Assembly (NCBI GenBank): GCA_003021045.1
Contig: PXRN01000003.1
Span: forward strand, 126,001 to 190,000
Origin: Halobacteriales archaeon QS_4_69_34
Lineage (GTDB): Archaea; Halobacteriota; Halobacteria; Halobacteriales; Halococcaceae
Direction of reading: 5' to 3'
Length of the DNA: 64,000 nucleotides
Below are positions 25,478 to 34,320 of this stretch, piece by piece. Each line of letters begins with the position of its first letter. The first letter of the stretch is position 1. The notes under the pieces were generated by a model. That model worked only from the letters and a program-made list of their open reading frames with translations. It ran no database searches and was not told the origin of the DNA. A program made the translations under genes and the position numbers.

Positions 25478-25708
25478 ATGGACTCGTACGAGGCGGATCG
25501 AACCATCAAGTTGCCAGAACGAATCGTCGCCCGGGTCGAAGACCGACTGCCTCGAACCGAGTGGGACGAGCCAGAGGAGTATATCACCTACGTGTTGGAG
25601 GAAGTACTGTACCAGGTCGAGAAGGAGACCGAGAACGACGATTTCGAACCGATAGACGAGAGGGAAGTCAAAAGCCGTCTCAAGTCGCTGGGTTATCTGA
25701 ACGAGTAG
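25478..25708 (+). CDS. Small ribbon-helix-helix-like protein with C-terminal LGY tail
   Basis: This 76-residue protein has an N-terminal segment DRTIKLPERIVARVEDRL followed by EEYITYVLEEVLYQVEKE, the beta-strand/helix/helix pattern of small ribbon-helix-helix (CopG-like) proteins. A charged linker leads to VKSRLKSLGYLNE. The end matches the C-terminal tail of six AP-superfamily enzymes in this window, most closely VESRLKSLGYR at 50022. ATG 25478 is chosen as the first Met before the RHH-like part; GTG at 25463 would add five residues. It lies at the head of the glycan island, 53 bp before the YdjM-like gene. It could be a regulator or an adaptor for the tailed enzymes; neither is proven. Confidence 0.72.
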   Translation: MDSYEADRTIKLPERIVARVEDRLPRTEWDEPEEYITYVLEEVLYQVEKETENDDFEPIDEREVKSRLKSLGYLNE

Positions 25709-25761
25709 TCGTCGACTCGTTCAGTATTCCTAGAGTAAGACATTATTTGAATAGAGCGAAC

Positions 25762-26343
25762 ATGGACGCACTGACGCACGTGTTTCTTCCTCTGTTGACG
25801 GCGTATGCTTTTCGACCAGACTCGTTCTCGTTGCAACATTACCTCCCCTTGGGATTGTTTGGCCTCCTCGCCGACCTCGACAAACTGGTTGGACTTCCAG
25901 GACTGCTACACTCGCTCGTCACGCTTGTGCCGATCTGTGTCAGTATGTTGGTGCTAGAACGGTTCCTCCGTGGCGGGCACCACTACAGCATTATTGCATC
26001 AGCATTCACACTTAGTCATCTCCTGCTAGATATCATCGAGGGCGTGACGGTGCCACTCCTGTACCCAGCTGTCACGACGGGCGTCGGGATCTCGTATCCC
26101 ATGGAGCTACTGGTCGGTCCCGGGGCGGGACCGTTCTGGTTCGCCGTCGATGGCCCGCCGGCCGCCCTGGACTTTGGCGGACTCAGGACGGGTCACGCAG
26201 CGAGCGAGGTCACCAGCAACGAGTTCGGGTTCATCAACGGGTACGGCGTAGCGACGACGCTGACTTTCGTTCTCGTGTTCGTCAGTCGGGAATACTTCGC
26301 CATCGATCCGTCTTCGATTGGTGCGGACGGTGATGACGAGTGA
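25762..26343 (+). CDS. YdjM-like membrane-bound metal-dependent hydrolase family protein
   Basis: This 193-residue polytopic protein of the YdjM/DUF457 type starts MDALTHVFLPLLTAYAF and has FGLLADLDKLVGLPGLLHSL and AFTLSHLLLDIIEG. These carry the family's His and Asp positions in membrane-associated loops. Its relative at 13520-14125 shares the same layout. ATG at 25762 follows an AT-rich stretch (TATTTGAA) that may be the promoter of the whole plus-strand operon. Its stop overlaps the GTG start of the first GT4 gene. The function of this family is not established; recurrence beside glycan genes suggests a role in envelope lipid or glycan metabolism. Confidence 0.78.
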   Translation: MDALTHVFLPLLTAYAFRPDSFSLQHYLPLGLFGLLADLDKLVGLPGLLHSLVTLVPICVSMLVLERFLRGGHHYSIIASAFTLSHLLLDIIEGVTVPLLYPAVTTGVGISYPMELLVGPGAGPFWFAVDGPPAALDFGGLRTGHAASEVTSNEFGFINGYGVATTLTFVLVFVSREYFAIDPSSIGADGDDE

Positions 26344-27449
26344 GAATCGCCTTCATTTACGACGCGGTGTGGCCGTGGAAAACCGGCGGGATACAGAAAC
26401 GCGTGTGGGAACTCAGTCGACGTCTCGCCACCGACCACGACGTCCACTGGTACGGGCTCGACTTCTGGGGCGGGCCAGCAGTAATCGAACGCGAAGGCGT
26501 CACACTCCACGGAGTTGGCCCCGCCCAGAACCTGTACGTCGACGGGCGGCGATCGATCACTGAAGCACTGTCGTTCGCGGCCCGACTCGTCCGCCCGCTC
26601 CGTCGTGAATCGTTCGATGTGATCGACTGTCAGGCGTTTCCGTACTTCCCGGTCTTCGCGAGTGGATACGGAGCGCTCGGAAACGGGACCCAGCTCTGTC
26701 TGACGTGGCACGAAGTGTGGGACGATTACTGGTTCGAGTACCTAGGGCGGAAGGGGATTTTCGGAAAGACCGTCGAACGGCTGTGTTCGTACCCGCCCGA
26801 CGTTCATATAGCCGTCTCCGAGCGGACAGGCAGTGACGTCCGGGGTCTCGGTATCGGCGGCGTCGAGGTACTCCCCAACGGGATCACTATGTCCGAGATC
26901 GAATCAGCGCCGCCGGCGGACAGGGAGGTGGATGTACTGTTCGTCGGCCGATTCATCGATGCAAAGAACGTGCCGTTGCTGGTCCGTACGATCGACGAGC
27001 TGCAGTGCTCGATCCCGGACATCGAGTGTGTGTTGGTTGGCGAGGGTCCCGAACGGGAATCGATCGAGCAGCTCGTTGCCGAGCGCGACCTTGAGGAGAG
27101 TATCGATATTCTGCCCTTTCGGGAGTCCTACGAGGCGGTGCTCGGGTTGATGGAGGCAGCGGACGTGTTTGTATCGACGTCCCGTCGTGAAGGGTTCGGC
27201 ATCACGGCGCTTGAAGCGCTTGCCTGTGGCACGCCCGTTGTGACGATCGCCCACCCACATAACGCAGTGCAGGAACTCGTGGACAGTGGTACGGGCGTGG
27301 TCTGTGACCCGACGGTCGATGGACTATGTCGTGGACTGCTGCGGGCGCGTGACGATATCGACGGGTCAGCCTGCATCGCCGCAGCCCGGAAATACGAGTG
27401 GGACCGCATTGCCGAGCGAGCAGAGGCTCTGTACCGACGGGTGGCCTGA
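26340..27449 (+). CDS. GT4 glycosyltransferase
   Basis: This 369-residue GT-B enzyme of family GT4 has N-terminal domain RIAFIYDAVWPWKTGGIQKR (the GG phosphate-binding turn), HEVWDDYWFEYLGRKG, and C-terminal domain VLFVGRFIDAKNVPLLVRTI with the EX7E motif in EGFGITALEALACGTPVV. Such retaining transferases move a sugar from a nucleotide donor to a glycan or polyprenyl-linked acceptor at the cytoplasmic membrane face. The start is GTG 26340, overlapping the preceding stop (GTGA). It is the first of eight GT4 enzymes in the island. Donor and acceptor are unknown. Confidence 0.88.
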   Translation: MRIAFIYDAVWPWKTGGIQKRVWELSRRLATDHDVHWYGLDFWGGPAVIEREGVTLHGVGPAQNLYVDGRRSITEALSFAARLVRPLRRESFDVIDCQAFPYFPVFASGYGALGNGTQLCLTWHEVWDDYWFEYLGRKGIFGKTVERLCSYPPDVHIAVSERTGSDVRGLGIGGVEVLPNGITMSEIESAPPADREVDVLFVGRFIDAKNVPLLVRTIDELQCSIPDIECVLVGEGPERESIEQLVAERDLEESIDILPFRESYEAVLGLMEAADVFVSTSRREGFGITALEALACGTPVVTIAHPHNAVQELVDSGTGVVCDPTVDGLCRGLLRARDDIDGSACIAAARKYEWDRIAERAEALYRRVA

Positions 27450-28696
27450 TGCACGTCGTCCACGTCTACGACGGCCACGAGAAAGCGTACGACGGTCGTG
27501 GTTCCGTTCCGAATGTGGTCTGGAACGTCGCCCGGGAGACGGCTGTCGCGGGCCACGAGGTGACCATCATCGAGCGCCAGTGGGACGGGCTTGGTTCGCA
27601 CGCCATCCATGACGGCGTCCGTTTCGAACGGCTCTCCTTGCGCACTGGCACCGATGAGCCCTGGGCCCGGGTTCCGTACGATCTAGTCGACGATCCGCTC
27701 GATCTATTGCGACTCGTGGGAGACCGGACGAACTTCGCGATCGCGGCACTACGTCGCTTACGGGAGACGGACGCCGACGTGATCCACGTCCATCTCCCGT
27801 TCGCGGCGAACGTCCTCGTGACGATCGCGCCGTGGCTCCGTGACCGGCTGGTATACACGGCACACCTCGGGGAACTCCGTATGGATGCGCTGATGGACGA
27901 AGCGACTACGGGGGACGGTTCCGACGATCTCGACGTACCGTCGATTCTCTCTCGCGTGTCGCCGGACGGATATCTGGCGCGTCGGGCGACCGCGACGACG
28001 GTATTGAACGCGGCTATCGAACGGCAGTTCATCGAACGTGGCGTTCCAGCAGCGAAGCTATCGACGATCCCGAACGGCGTCGACAGCAGCCGATTCGCAC
28101 CGATCGCCGAGACGGAACTGGATCGCGTCCGGTCACGCTACGACCTCGGTGACGGACCTGTAACGCTGTTCGTCGGCACCATCATGCCGCGGAAGGGGAT
28201 CCTCGATCTCGTTCGTGCGTGGGACGGAGCCGACGTCGATGGGACGCTCGTGCTCGCGGGTGAAGCGGATCTCGACGAAGAATACACTGTGTGTGTTCGA
28301 GACGAGGCACGCAAGCGTGGTATCGAGGGCCGAGTACGACTGACCGGGTTCGTCCCCGCCGACGACGTACCGCCGCTGTACTCGCTCGCGGATCTGTTCG
28401 TGCTGCCATCGCTCGAAGAAGGCTTCGGGATGACCGTGTTAGAGGCCATGGCCGCCGGCACGCCGGTCGTTGCGACGCGAGTCGGGGGAGTACCTCGGGT
28501 GATCGATGACGGCGAACAGGGGCTGTTGGTCGAAGCCGGCGAGGTCGGGGCGCTCTCGAAGGCGATCACGTCGCTGCTAGACGACCGCGACCGGAGTCGG
28601 CGAATGGGGCGTCAAGCACAGTGCCGCGCAGAGGAGTATTCGTGGCGTAGCGTGGGAAAAGAGTTTATATCGGTCTACCGTGCGGTGGAACAGTGA
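27449..28696 (+). CDS. GT4 glycosyltransferase
   Basis: This 415-residue GT4 enzyme starts MHVVHVYDGHEKAYDGRGS and has VTLFVGTIMPRKGILDLVRA and the EX7E region EEGFGMTVLEAMAAGTPVV. ATG 27449 overlaps the TGA of the previous gene (TGATG), so translation is coupled; the longer reading through the upstream gene is discarded. The downstream sulfatase-like gene starts with a GTG overlapping this stop. Domain order and length are normal for GT4. The donor sugar cannot be read from the sequence. Confidence 0.9.
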   Translation: MHVVHVYDGHEKAYDGRGSVPNVVWNVARETAVAGHEVTIIERQWDGLGSHAIHDGVRFERLSLRTGTDEPWARVPYDLVDDPLDLLRLVGDRTNFAIAALRRLRETDADVIHVHLPFAANVLVTIAPWLRDRLVYTAHLGELRMDALMDEATTGDGSDDLDVPSILSRVSPDGYLARRATATTVLNAAIERQFIERGVPAAKLSTIPNGVDSSRFAPIAETELDRVRSRYDLGDGPVTLFVGTIMPRKGILDLVRAWDGADVDGTLVLAGEADLDEEYTVCVRDEARKRGIEGRVRLTGFVPADDVPPLYSLADLFVLPSLEEGFGMTVLEAMAAGTPVVATRVGGVPRVIDDGEQGLLVEAGEVGALSKAITSLLDDRDRSRRMGRQAQCRAEEYSWRSVGKEFISVYRAVEQ

Positions 28697-29982
28697 GCCG
28701 GAACGTGGTACTGGTGACGTACGACAGCCTCCGTGCGGACCACTGTGGCTTCATGGGTTACGAGCGGGACACGACGCCCACGCTCGACCGGCTGGCTCAC
28801 GACGGTGTGGTCTTCGAGAACGCGGTCGCGTCGGGCGTGCCCACTATCGCGTCGATGACCGCGGTAATGACCGGGAACTACTCGCTGGCGAGTCCCGAAA
28901 TCGGCTTCGACGAAGCCCAGTGCAAGCAGGTCACCCAGCGACCGACGATCGCGGAGGTAGTATCGGAGGCGGGATATGCGACGGGCGGACTGTCACCGAA
29001 CCCACCCGCCTCGTCGTACTTTGGATTCGACGAGGGGTTCGACTGGTTCGAAGACTTCCTCGCTGCGGATCGTGGTGTGCTGGAACGGGCGTGGAACCGG
29101 GTGTTCGAGCGGTCGATTGCGGGGGGATCGGCGACGAGGTATCTCCGGTTGGCGAGAAACGTCGTGAGACGCGAGGAGGTCCTTCGGCCGTGGGAAGACT
29201 ACTACGACCACATCACGGAGTGGCGCGAGGCCGTCGAGGAACCGTATTTCCTGTGGATATTGGTACTGGAACCACACCATCCGTGGGTCCCGCCGTCGTC
29301 CTCCCAGCGATGGAGCTCGCGGTGGGACAAGTATCGGTCGTTCCGACACTACTGGGAAATGCTGAACAGCGGCTGGGAACCGGAATTCGACGGGACGGTT
29401 CGGGAGCGGATGATCGACCTATACGACGACTCGATCAGGCACGGCGACTCGTTTCTGGAACAGCTGTGGACGGACCTACAGGCGGACGAGCCGGTTTTCA
29501 TCGTACATTCGGACCACGGCGAGGAGTTCAGTGAAAACGGCCGGTACGGACATCAGCCGGATGTGACCGAGGAACTGATCCACGTACCGCTCGTAGTGTG
29601 GGGTCTCGAGGAGTCCTGGCGCGTCGAAACGCCCGTCGGACTGCGGGAACTGGCACCGACGATCGCCGAACTGACTGGCTCGCCGTGTCCCTTCGCCGGG
29701 CGTGATCTCCTCTCGCTGGACGACGACACGCGGCCGTGGGTAGTGTCGAAAGTGTTTGTCGGCGGGAAGCGGCGCGCAGCCGTGCGGACCGCGACCCACG
29801 AGTTCCGCCGCCGGAACGGTCGCACGGAACTGGTGGACGTCACTTCGGGATCGTGTGAATCGATCGGGAACGAGAGTGCGGCGGCGTTCGCAACCGCGCT
29901 CGACCGCCACGTGGCCGCCGAACGGGAGAAAGAGGCCGTCCGATCGGGCGGGGAGAGGCTGATCGTAGAGGGACGCGTATGA
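28693..29982 (+). CDS. Sulfatase-like AP-superfamily hydrolase/transferase with Thr at the nucleophile position
   Basis: This 429-residue cytoplasmic-type protein has the sulfatase-fold start VVLVTYDSLRADHCGFMG (metal Asp), VPTIASMTAVMTG in place of the formylglycine signature, VLEPHHPWV, and FIVHSDHGEEFSENGRYGH with the DH metal pair. The residue ten before the Gly of the TG turn is Thr, as in nucleotide pyrophosphatases and phosphoglycerol or phosphoethanolamine transferases, and no CxPxR motif exists. Phosphoester chemistry is therefore more likely than sulfate ester hydrolysis. It has no signal peptide or membrane helix and lacks the LGY tail. GTG 28693 overlaps the previous stop. Its closest neighbours in sequence are the proteins at 32054 and 34317. 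Confidence 0.85.
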   Translation: MSRNVVLVTYDSLRADHCGFMGYERDTTPTLDRLAHDGVVFENAVASGVPTIASMTAVMTGNYSLASPEIGFDEAQCKQVTQRPTIAEVVSEAGYATGGLSPNPPASSYFGFDEGFDWFEDFLAADRGVLERAWNRVFERSIAGGSATRYLRLARNVVRREEVLRPWEDYYDHITEWREAVEEPYFLWILVLEPHHPWVPPSSSQRWSSRWDKYRSFRHYWEMLNSGWEPEFDGTVRERMIDLYDDSIRHGDSFLEQLWTDLQADEPVFIVHSDHGEEFSENGRYGHQPDVTEELIHVPLVVWGLEESWRVETPVGLRELAPTIAELTGSPCPFAGRDLLSLDDDTRPWVVSKVFVGGKRRAAVRTATHEFRRRNGRTELVDVTSGSCESIGNESAAAFATALDRHVAAEREKEAVRSGGERLIVEGRV

Positions 29983-30061
29983 TCGTGGCCGTGACGCGGT
30001 ACGAATGGCCACCCGAGACATGGGGCAAAGACGGGATCGGATTCGGCGGAGGGCCGAACGT

Positions 30062-30874
30062 ATGAGTTCGGTCCTGTCCCGGATCACCGATAGGATGGCG
30101 CCCAGCACGATCTACTGGGCGTTGAACACCCCCATCGGACAGTATCTGTACAGGCGAGGGTTCACCGACACGCGGACGCGAACCATCGCGTTCGACGAGG
30201 TCGAGTTCCGGATGCAGACACCATCGAACGAACTGTACCTCTGGAACGATTTCGCCGAGAACGGCTGTCATGAACCGATCACGGGCCGGGCGTTCCTGAA
30301 CGTCCTCTACGGATCCGAGTCGGCGACCGTCTGGGACGTCGGTAGCAAATGCGGGTACTTCATGATGGTCGCGGCACAGGCCACGCCACCGTCCGGAATT
30401 CACGTCTTCGAGCCGGTTCGGCCGCATGTCGACGTTATCCGGCGGAACAACGAACGGTACCTCGACGACCGAGCGCGAGTCAACGACACGCCCGTCGGCG
30501 AGCGGGTCGACGCCGGTATGACGACCGGAGATGCCTACGCGGCGCAGTTCGGCCCCCCCGATCTCGTCAAGATCGATGTCGACGGCCCGGAGATCGGCGT
30601 CCTCCGAGGGATGCAACGGACCGTCGAGGAACACGAACCCTATCTACTAGTCGAAGTCCACACTGGCACCGACTGGCAGCACAAACACCGGGAGCTCTGG
30701 GGGCTCCTCCCGGACGACTCCGTGAAACACGCCGTAGGTGAGCACCGAAGCGAACGAGTGGAATGGCAGCCGGTCGGAACAGCCGACGGCTTCGAGGCGA
30801 TGGGACGGCGTCACGACGATTTCCTGCTCCGCTGTTCTCCAGAGGCCGGTGGCGACGGGATCGACCATGGGTGA
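30062..30874 (+). CDS. FkbM-family methyltransferase
   Basis: This 270-residue SAM-dependent methyltransferase of the FkbM type has SAM motif VWDVGSKCGYFMMVAAQ, FEPVRPHVDVIRRNNERY and the FkbM signature LVKIDVDGPEIGVLRGM, followed by LVEVHTG. FkbM enzymes O-methylate sugars or other hydroxyls. ATG 30062 has GGAGGG eight bases upstream and is preferred to ATG 30005, which would add an Arg-rich extension and lacks a ribosome-binding site. It follows a sulfatase-like gene and overlaps the next GT4 gene by 8 bp. It probably methylates a residue of the island's glycan. Confidence 0.85.
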   Translation: MSSVLSRITDRMAPSTIYWALNTPIGQYLYRRGFTDTRTRTIAFDEVEFRMQTPSNELYLWNDFAENGCHEPITGRAFLNVLYGSESATVWDVGSKCGYFMMVAAQATPPSGIHVFEPVRPHVDVIRRNNERYLDDRARVNDTPVGERVDAGMTTGDAYAAQFGPPDLVKIDVDGPEIGVLRGMQRTVEEHEPYLLVEVHTGTDWQHKHRELWGLLPDDSVKHAVGEHRSERVEWQPVGTADGFEAMGRRHDDFLLRCSPEAGGDGIDHG

Positions 30875-32057
30875 GCCAGGGAGCTCTCCACCCCCTGTGT
30901 CCGGGAGCGTCGGCACGGTGAGATCCGTCGGGACGCCGGACGTGTCGGTGTGTCACTTGCTGGGGTCGCTCGGAAGCGGCGGTCGAGAGACCCTCATTCG
31001 AGACCTCATCGTACACAGCGACTCGGCAACGTCGCATACGATCTGCTGTTTCAGAGAGGACGGCGAGCAGGCTGCCCGCTTCGCAGAGCGCGGGGTAGAC
31101 GTCGTCTCGGTCGATGCCAGTTCGAAGCGGGACCTCCGCGCGATCGGTCGTCTCGGTCGCGTGCTCTACCGGCACGACTTCGACGTTCTCCACGCCCACG
31201 GCATGAACGCTCAGGTTCCGGGGCGTATCCTCGCCCGTCTCTGTGGCATCGACAGTATAGTTAGCACACATCACGGGGTGCGGGAGCTGTACCCCGAGCG
31301 GTTGTGTCAGTTCGAGCGCGTGACACGATTGCTCGATACTGCGACCGTCGCGGTCTCCGAAGGCGTCGAACGCTCGTTCGTCGGCGACGGCAACCGGAGT
31401 CAGTGGCGAACGATCCGGAACGGAATCGACGTGGACGGGTTCGATGCAGCGGTCGAGGCCGCCGATGGCCGAGCGAGTCGGCGGGCGCACGGCGTGGGCC
31501 CCGAGGAGACGGTGTTTCTGAACGTCGGACGGTACGTACCACCCAAATCACAGACCGACCTCGTGGACTCCCTACACCGTGTCGTCCAGCAGCGACCGGA
31601 TATCCATCTGTTCATCGTCGGGGGACGAGGGCCGATGGCTCCACGGATTCGTGGTCGCGTTTCCGACCGCGGACTCGATGACAGCGTCAGTGTAACCGGA
31701 CATGTCGACGGCATCCACGACTACTACGCGGCCGCCGACGTGTTCGTCTCTTCGTCGGTCGGTGAGGGATTGCCGATCGTCCAACTCGAGGCGATGGCAG
31801 CCGAACTTCCGGTCGTCGCAACCGACATCCCCGGCGTTCGAGAAGTCGTCGTCGAGGGGGAAACCGGATGGCTCGTCCCGCCAAACGATCCGTCGGCGCT
31901 CGCCGAGGCGATGCTCGCGGTGGCTGCCGAAGACACCCGTAAGGGGTACGGTCGGGCAGGCTACGAACGCGTCCGCGAGGAGTTCCACGTCAGGGACACC
32001 GCCGCGTCGTACGCCTCGCTCTATAGGACGATAGCTACCGAAGGGGGATGGCGATGA
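30867..32057 (+). CDS. GT4 glycosyltransferase
   Basis: This 396-residue GT4 enzyme has SVCHLLGSLGSGGRETLIRD (GG turn), DVLHAHGMNAQVPGRI, STHHGVRELYPER, VFLNVGRYVPPKSQTDLVDS and the EX7E-like EGLPIVQLEAMAAELPVV. The catalytic-region motifs are complete. ATG 30867 overlaps the FkbM stop by 8 bp. The N-terminal 28 residues are Ser/Pro/Gly-rich and probably disordered. The enzyme lies between FkbM and a run of three AP-superfamily genes, within the same coupled operon. Confidence 0.88.
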   Translation: MGEPGSSPPPVSGSVGTVRSVGTPDVSVCHLLGSLGSGGRETLIRDLIVHSDSATSHTICCFREDGEQAARFAERGVDVVSVDASSKRDLRAIGRLGRVLYRHDFDVLHAHGMNAQVPGRILARLCGIDSIVSTHHGVRELYPERLCQFERVTRLLDTATVAVSEGVERSFVGDGNRSQWRTIRNGIDVDGFDAAVEAADGRASRRAHGVGPEETVFLNVGRYVPPKSQTDLVDSLHRVVQQRPDIHLFIVGGRGPMAPRIRGRVSDRGLDDSVSVTGHVDGIHDYYAAADVFVSSSVGEGLPIVQLEAMAAELPVVATDIPGVREVVVEGETGWLVPPNDPSALAEAMLAVAAEDTRKGYGRAGYERVREEFHVRDTAASYASLYRTIATEGGWR

Positions 32058-33364
32058 GCGACGGCCGACCAAACATCGTCCTGGTGACGATAGACAGCCT
32101 ACGAGCGGACTACTGTGGCTACATCGACGACGACAGCACCGCGACGCCAACACTGGACCGGCTGGCTGAGGAGGGACTGGCCTTCGAAACCGCCATTGCG
32201 CCGGGACCGTCCACGCCGGAGTCGATGCCGGCTGTCTTCACCGGGGAGTATCCGGTCGACGGCGACGAGAACACGCTAGCAGCGTGGCGCGACCGGATTC
32301 GCCAGCATATACGGACCCGGGATCCCCTGGCGTCCCGGCTCTCGCGGGCCGGCTACGAGACGGCGGCGTTCACGCCCAATCCGTTCACTTCGCGCCACTT
32401 CGCCTTCGATCAGGGGTTCGATCACTTCCAGGATTTCATGGACGGGTCACGCGATGGGGTGTACGACCGGCTCTTCGAGGGATTCCTACAGGGTGGCTCG
32501 GCGTCATCGTTCGTCCGCGTGCTGGTCAACTTCTGGCGGCGCGAGGAGGTATTCAAGTCGTGGGAGCGGTACTACGACGAGATTCTCGAGTGGATTGCGG
32601 AAGCCGAGGAGCCGTACTTCCTGTGGGTGTTCCTGATGGACGCCCACAGCCCGTATCTCGCGGGTGAAGGGTATCGGAGCCAGTCGCGGTGGAAACAGTT
32701 CCACGCGAACTACCGATTCTGGCGGGAAAGTCACGAAACACCGTTCTCACCCTCGGTCCACGACCGGCTGCTTACCGCTTACGAGGATGCGGTCCGGTAC
32801 TCGGATGGGTTCCTCGCGCGGCTCCGGTCGGACCTCGCAGACGACCCGATCATCGCCGTCCACGGCGACCACGGGGAGGCGTTCGGCGAGCACGGGACGT
32901 ACGGCCACGAGCCATATCTTCGCTCCGAAAACGTCCACGTGCCGCTGGTCGTCGGGAACGTTCCGTCGGGCGCGGTCGCTTCGCCGTACTCGCTGCGGCG
33001 GCTGCCTGAGCTCGTGACCGGCCTCGCGGCAAGAAGAAATGGAGTTCCGGATCCCTGGTACGCCATCTCGAGATCCCATCAAGAGGATCGACTTACCGTT
33101 CGAACCCGCGAGTGGACGTTCCTGCACGACAGCGACGAAGCGATCGTCCACCACCGGAACGGGACGAAGACCTCGAAATCGGACGAGACAGGGACGATGC
33201 GGTCGACGGTAGATACGGCAGGCAGGGGAACACCTGACTCGGACGGGGCGAACACGGAGCGAGACGCGTTGTCGAGCCTCGGTGCAGTCGCCGAGACGTT
33301 CGCGGAATCAATGCGGGAACGCCAGCGGGTCCGCGACGCCGCGGCGTCGGAGGGGGAGCGATGA
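32054..33364 (+). CDS. Sulfatase-like AP-superfamily enzyme with Thr at the nucleophile position
   Basis: This 436-residue protein starts MSDGRPNIVLVTIDSLRADY, with GPSTPESMPAVFTG at the nucleophile loop (Thr in the usual Cys/Ser position), FLMDAHSPYL supplying Asp and His ligands, and IIAVHGDHGEAFGEHGTYGH. It shares a long central segment with the protein at 28693 (WRREEVFKSWERYYDE against VRREEVLRPWEDYYDH), so the two are tandem duplicates. ATG 32054 is preferred over 32048: it overlaps the previous stop (ATGA) and has GGGGGA just upstream. The C-terminal 70 residues are charged and lack the LGY tail. No secretion signal is present. The substrate is unknown. Confidence 0.85.
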   Translation: MSDGRPNIVLVTIDSLRADYCGYIDDDSTATPTLDRLAEEGLAFETAIAPGPSTPESMPAVFTGEYPVDGDENTLAAWRDRIRQHIRTRDPLASRLSRAGYETAAFTPNPFTSRHFAFDQGFDHFQDFMDGSRDGVYDRLFEGFLQGGSASSFVRVLVNFWRREEVFKSWERYYDEILEWIAEAEEPYFLWVFLMDAHSPYLAGEGYRSQSRWKQFHANYRFWRESHETPFSPSVHDRLLTAYEDAVRYSDGFLARLRSDLADDPIIAVHGDHGEAFGEHGTYGHEPYLRSENVHVPLVVGNVPSGAVASPYSLRRLPELVTGLAARRNGVPDPWYAISRSHQEDRLTVRTREWTFLHDSDEAIVHHRNGTKTSKSDETGTMRSTVDTAGRGTPDSDGANTERDALSSLGAVAETFAESMRERQRVRDAAASEGER

Positions 33365-34320
33365 GTCTCCGAGATTGGGTCGGAAACACGACGACGCGGG
33401 TCAGAGAAGACGGCCTCAGCGGTGTCGCCGAAAGTGGCCGACGTCTATACACCGGCTTCTGGCGTGTCGCAGGCTCGCGGCTCCCGCTTGGGACAAACAT
33501 CTACGATCGCGAGTGGGACGTACTGGTGTTGCTCGATGGGTGCCGCGTCGACCTCCTCTCGGAGGTCGCCTCCGGGTATCCGTACCTACTGCCGATCGAC
33601 TCGATCCGATCGGTGGGAAGCTCCTCTCGTGAATGGTTGGCGAAGACGTTCGTCGCGGCACACGCCGACAAAGTCGGACGGACCGTCTACGTGACTGCGA
33701 ACCCGTACTCCGAGGAGATACTCTCCCCTGGCGGCGCCGAGAACAATCGATCCCCGTTCAATCCGGAGAACTGGTCGTCGCTGAACGCGGCGGAGTTCGC
33801 GCGCGTCGAAGAGGTCTGGCAGGACGGCTGGGACGACTCCCTCGGAACGGTGCCACCCAGGCGGATGACCGACCGCGCTATCACGGTTGCGAGAAACGAA
33901 TCGCCGGAGCGGTTGATCGTTCACTACATGCAGCCACACCAACCGTTCATCGAGATGGTTTCCGACGACCAACCGGACTGGATACGTGGCAACTGCTGGA
34001 GCGCGATGCAGCGAGGCGACGTTTCGAGGAACACCGTCTGGGCAGCGTACAGACAGAACTTGCGGCTCGCGATGGAAGAAGTCTCGCTGTTGAGGCGGTC
34101 GATCGACGCCGCCAGACTGGTCGTTTCATCCGATCACGGTAACGCCTTCGGCGAGTGGGGGATCTACGGCCACCCGAACGGGTCCCTCCATCCAGCCGTC
34201 AAGCGCGTCCCGTGGGCGGTAACGAACGCCGCGGACACTGACGAGTACGATCCGGACGTCGAACGCGAGAGCTCCGAAGCGAGCGTCGAAGAACGGCTCG
34301 AAGGACTGGGATACCTATGA
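33361..34320 (+). CDS. AP-superfamily 'QPH' subfamily protein
   Basis: This 319-residue protein has EWDVLVLLDGCRVDLL (first metal Asp), a Ser-rich nucleophile loop SVGSSSREWLAKTF, VHYMQPHQPFIEM, and SSDHGNAFGEWGIYGHPNGS with the DH pair and a later His. It belongs with the proteins at 42058, 45000 and 50022, all carrying Gln in QPH where sulfatase-like relatives have Asp (DPH or DAH). It ends VEERLEGLGYL. ATG 33361 overlaps the preceding stop. No signal peptide or transmembrane helix is visible. The biochemical role of this subfamily is unknown to me; phosphate-ester chemistry on a glycan intermediate is an inference. Confidence 0.78.
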   Translation: MSLRDWVGNTTTRVREDGLSGVAESGRRLYTGFWRVAGSRLPLGTNIYDREWDVLVLLDGCRVDLLSEVASGYPYLLPIDSIRSVGSSSREWLAKTFVAAHADKVGRTVYVTANPYSEEILSPGGAENNRSPFNPENWSSLNAAEFARVEEVWQDGWDDSLGTVPPRRMTDRAITVARNESPERLIVHYMQPHQPFIEMVSDDQPDWIRGNCWSAMQRGDVSRNTVWAAYRQNLRLAMEEVSLLRRSIDAARLVVSSDHGNAFGEWGIYGHPNGSLHPAVKRVPWAVTNAADTDEYDPDVERESSEASVEERLEGLGYL

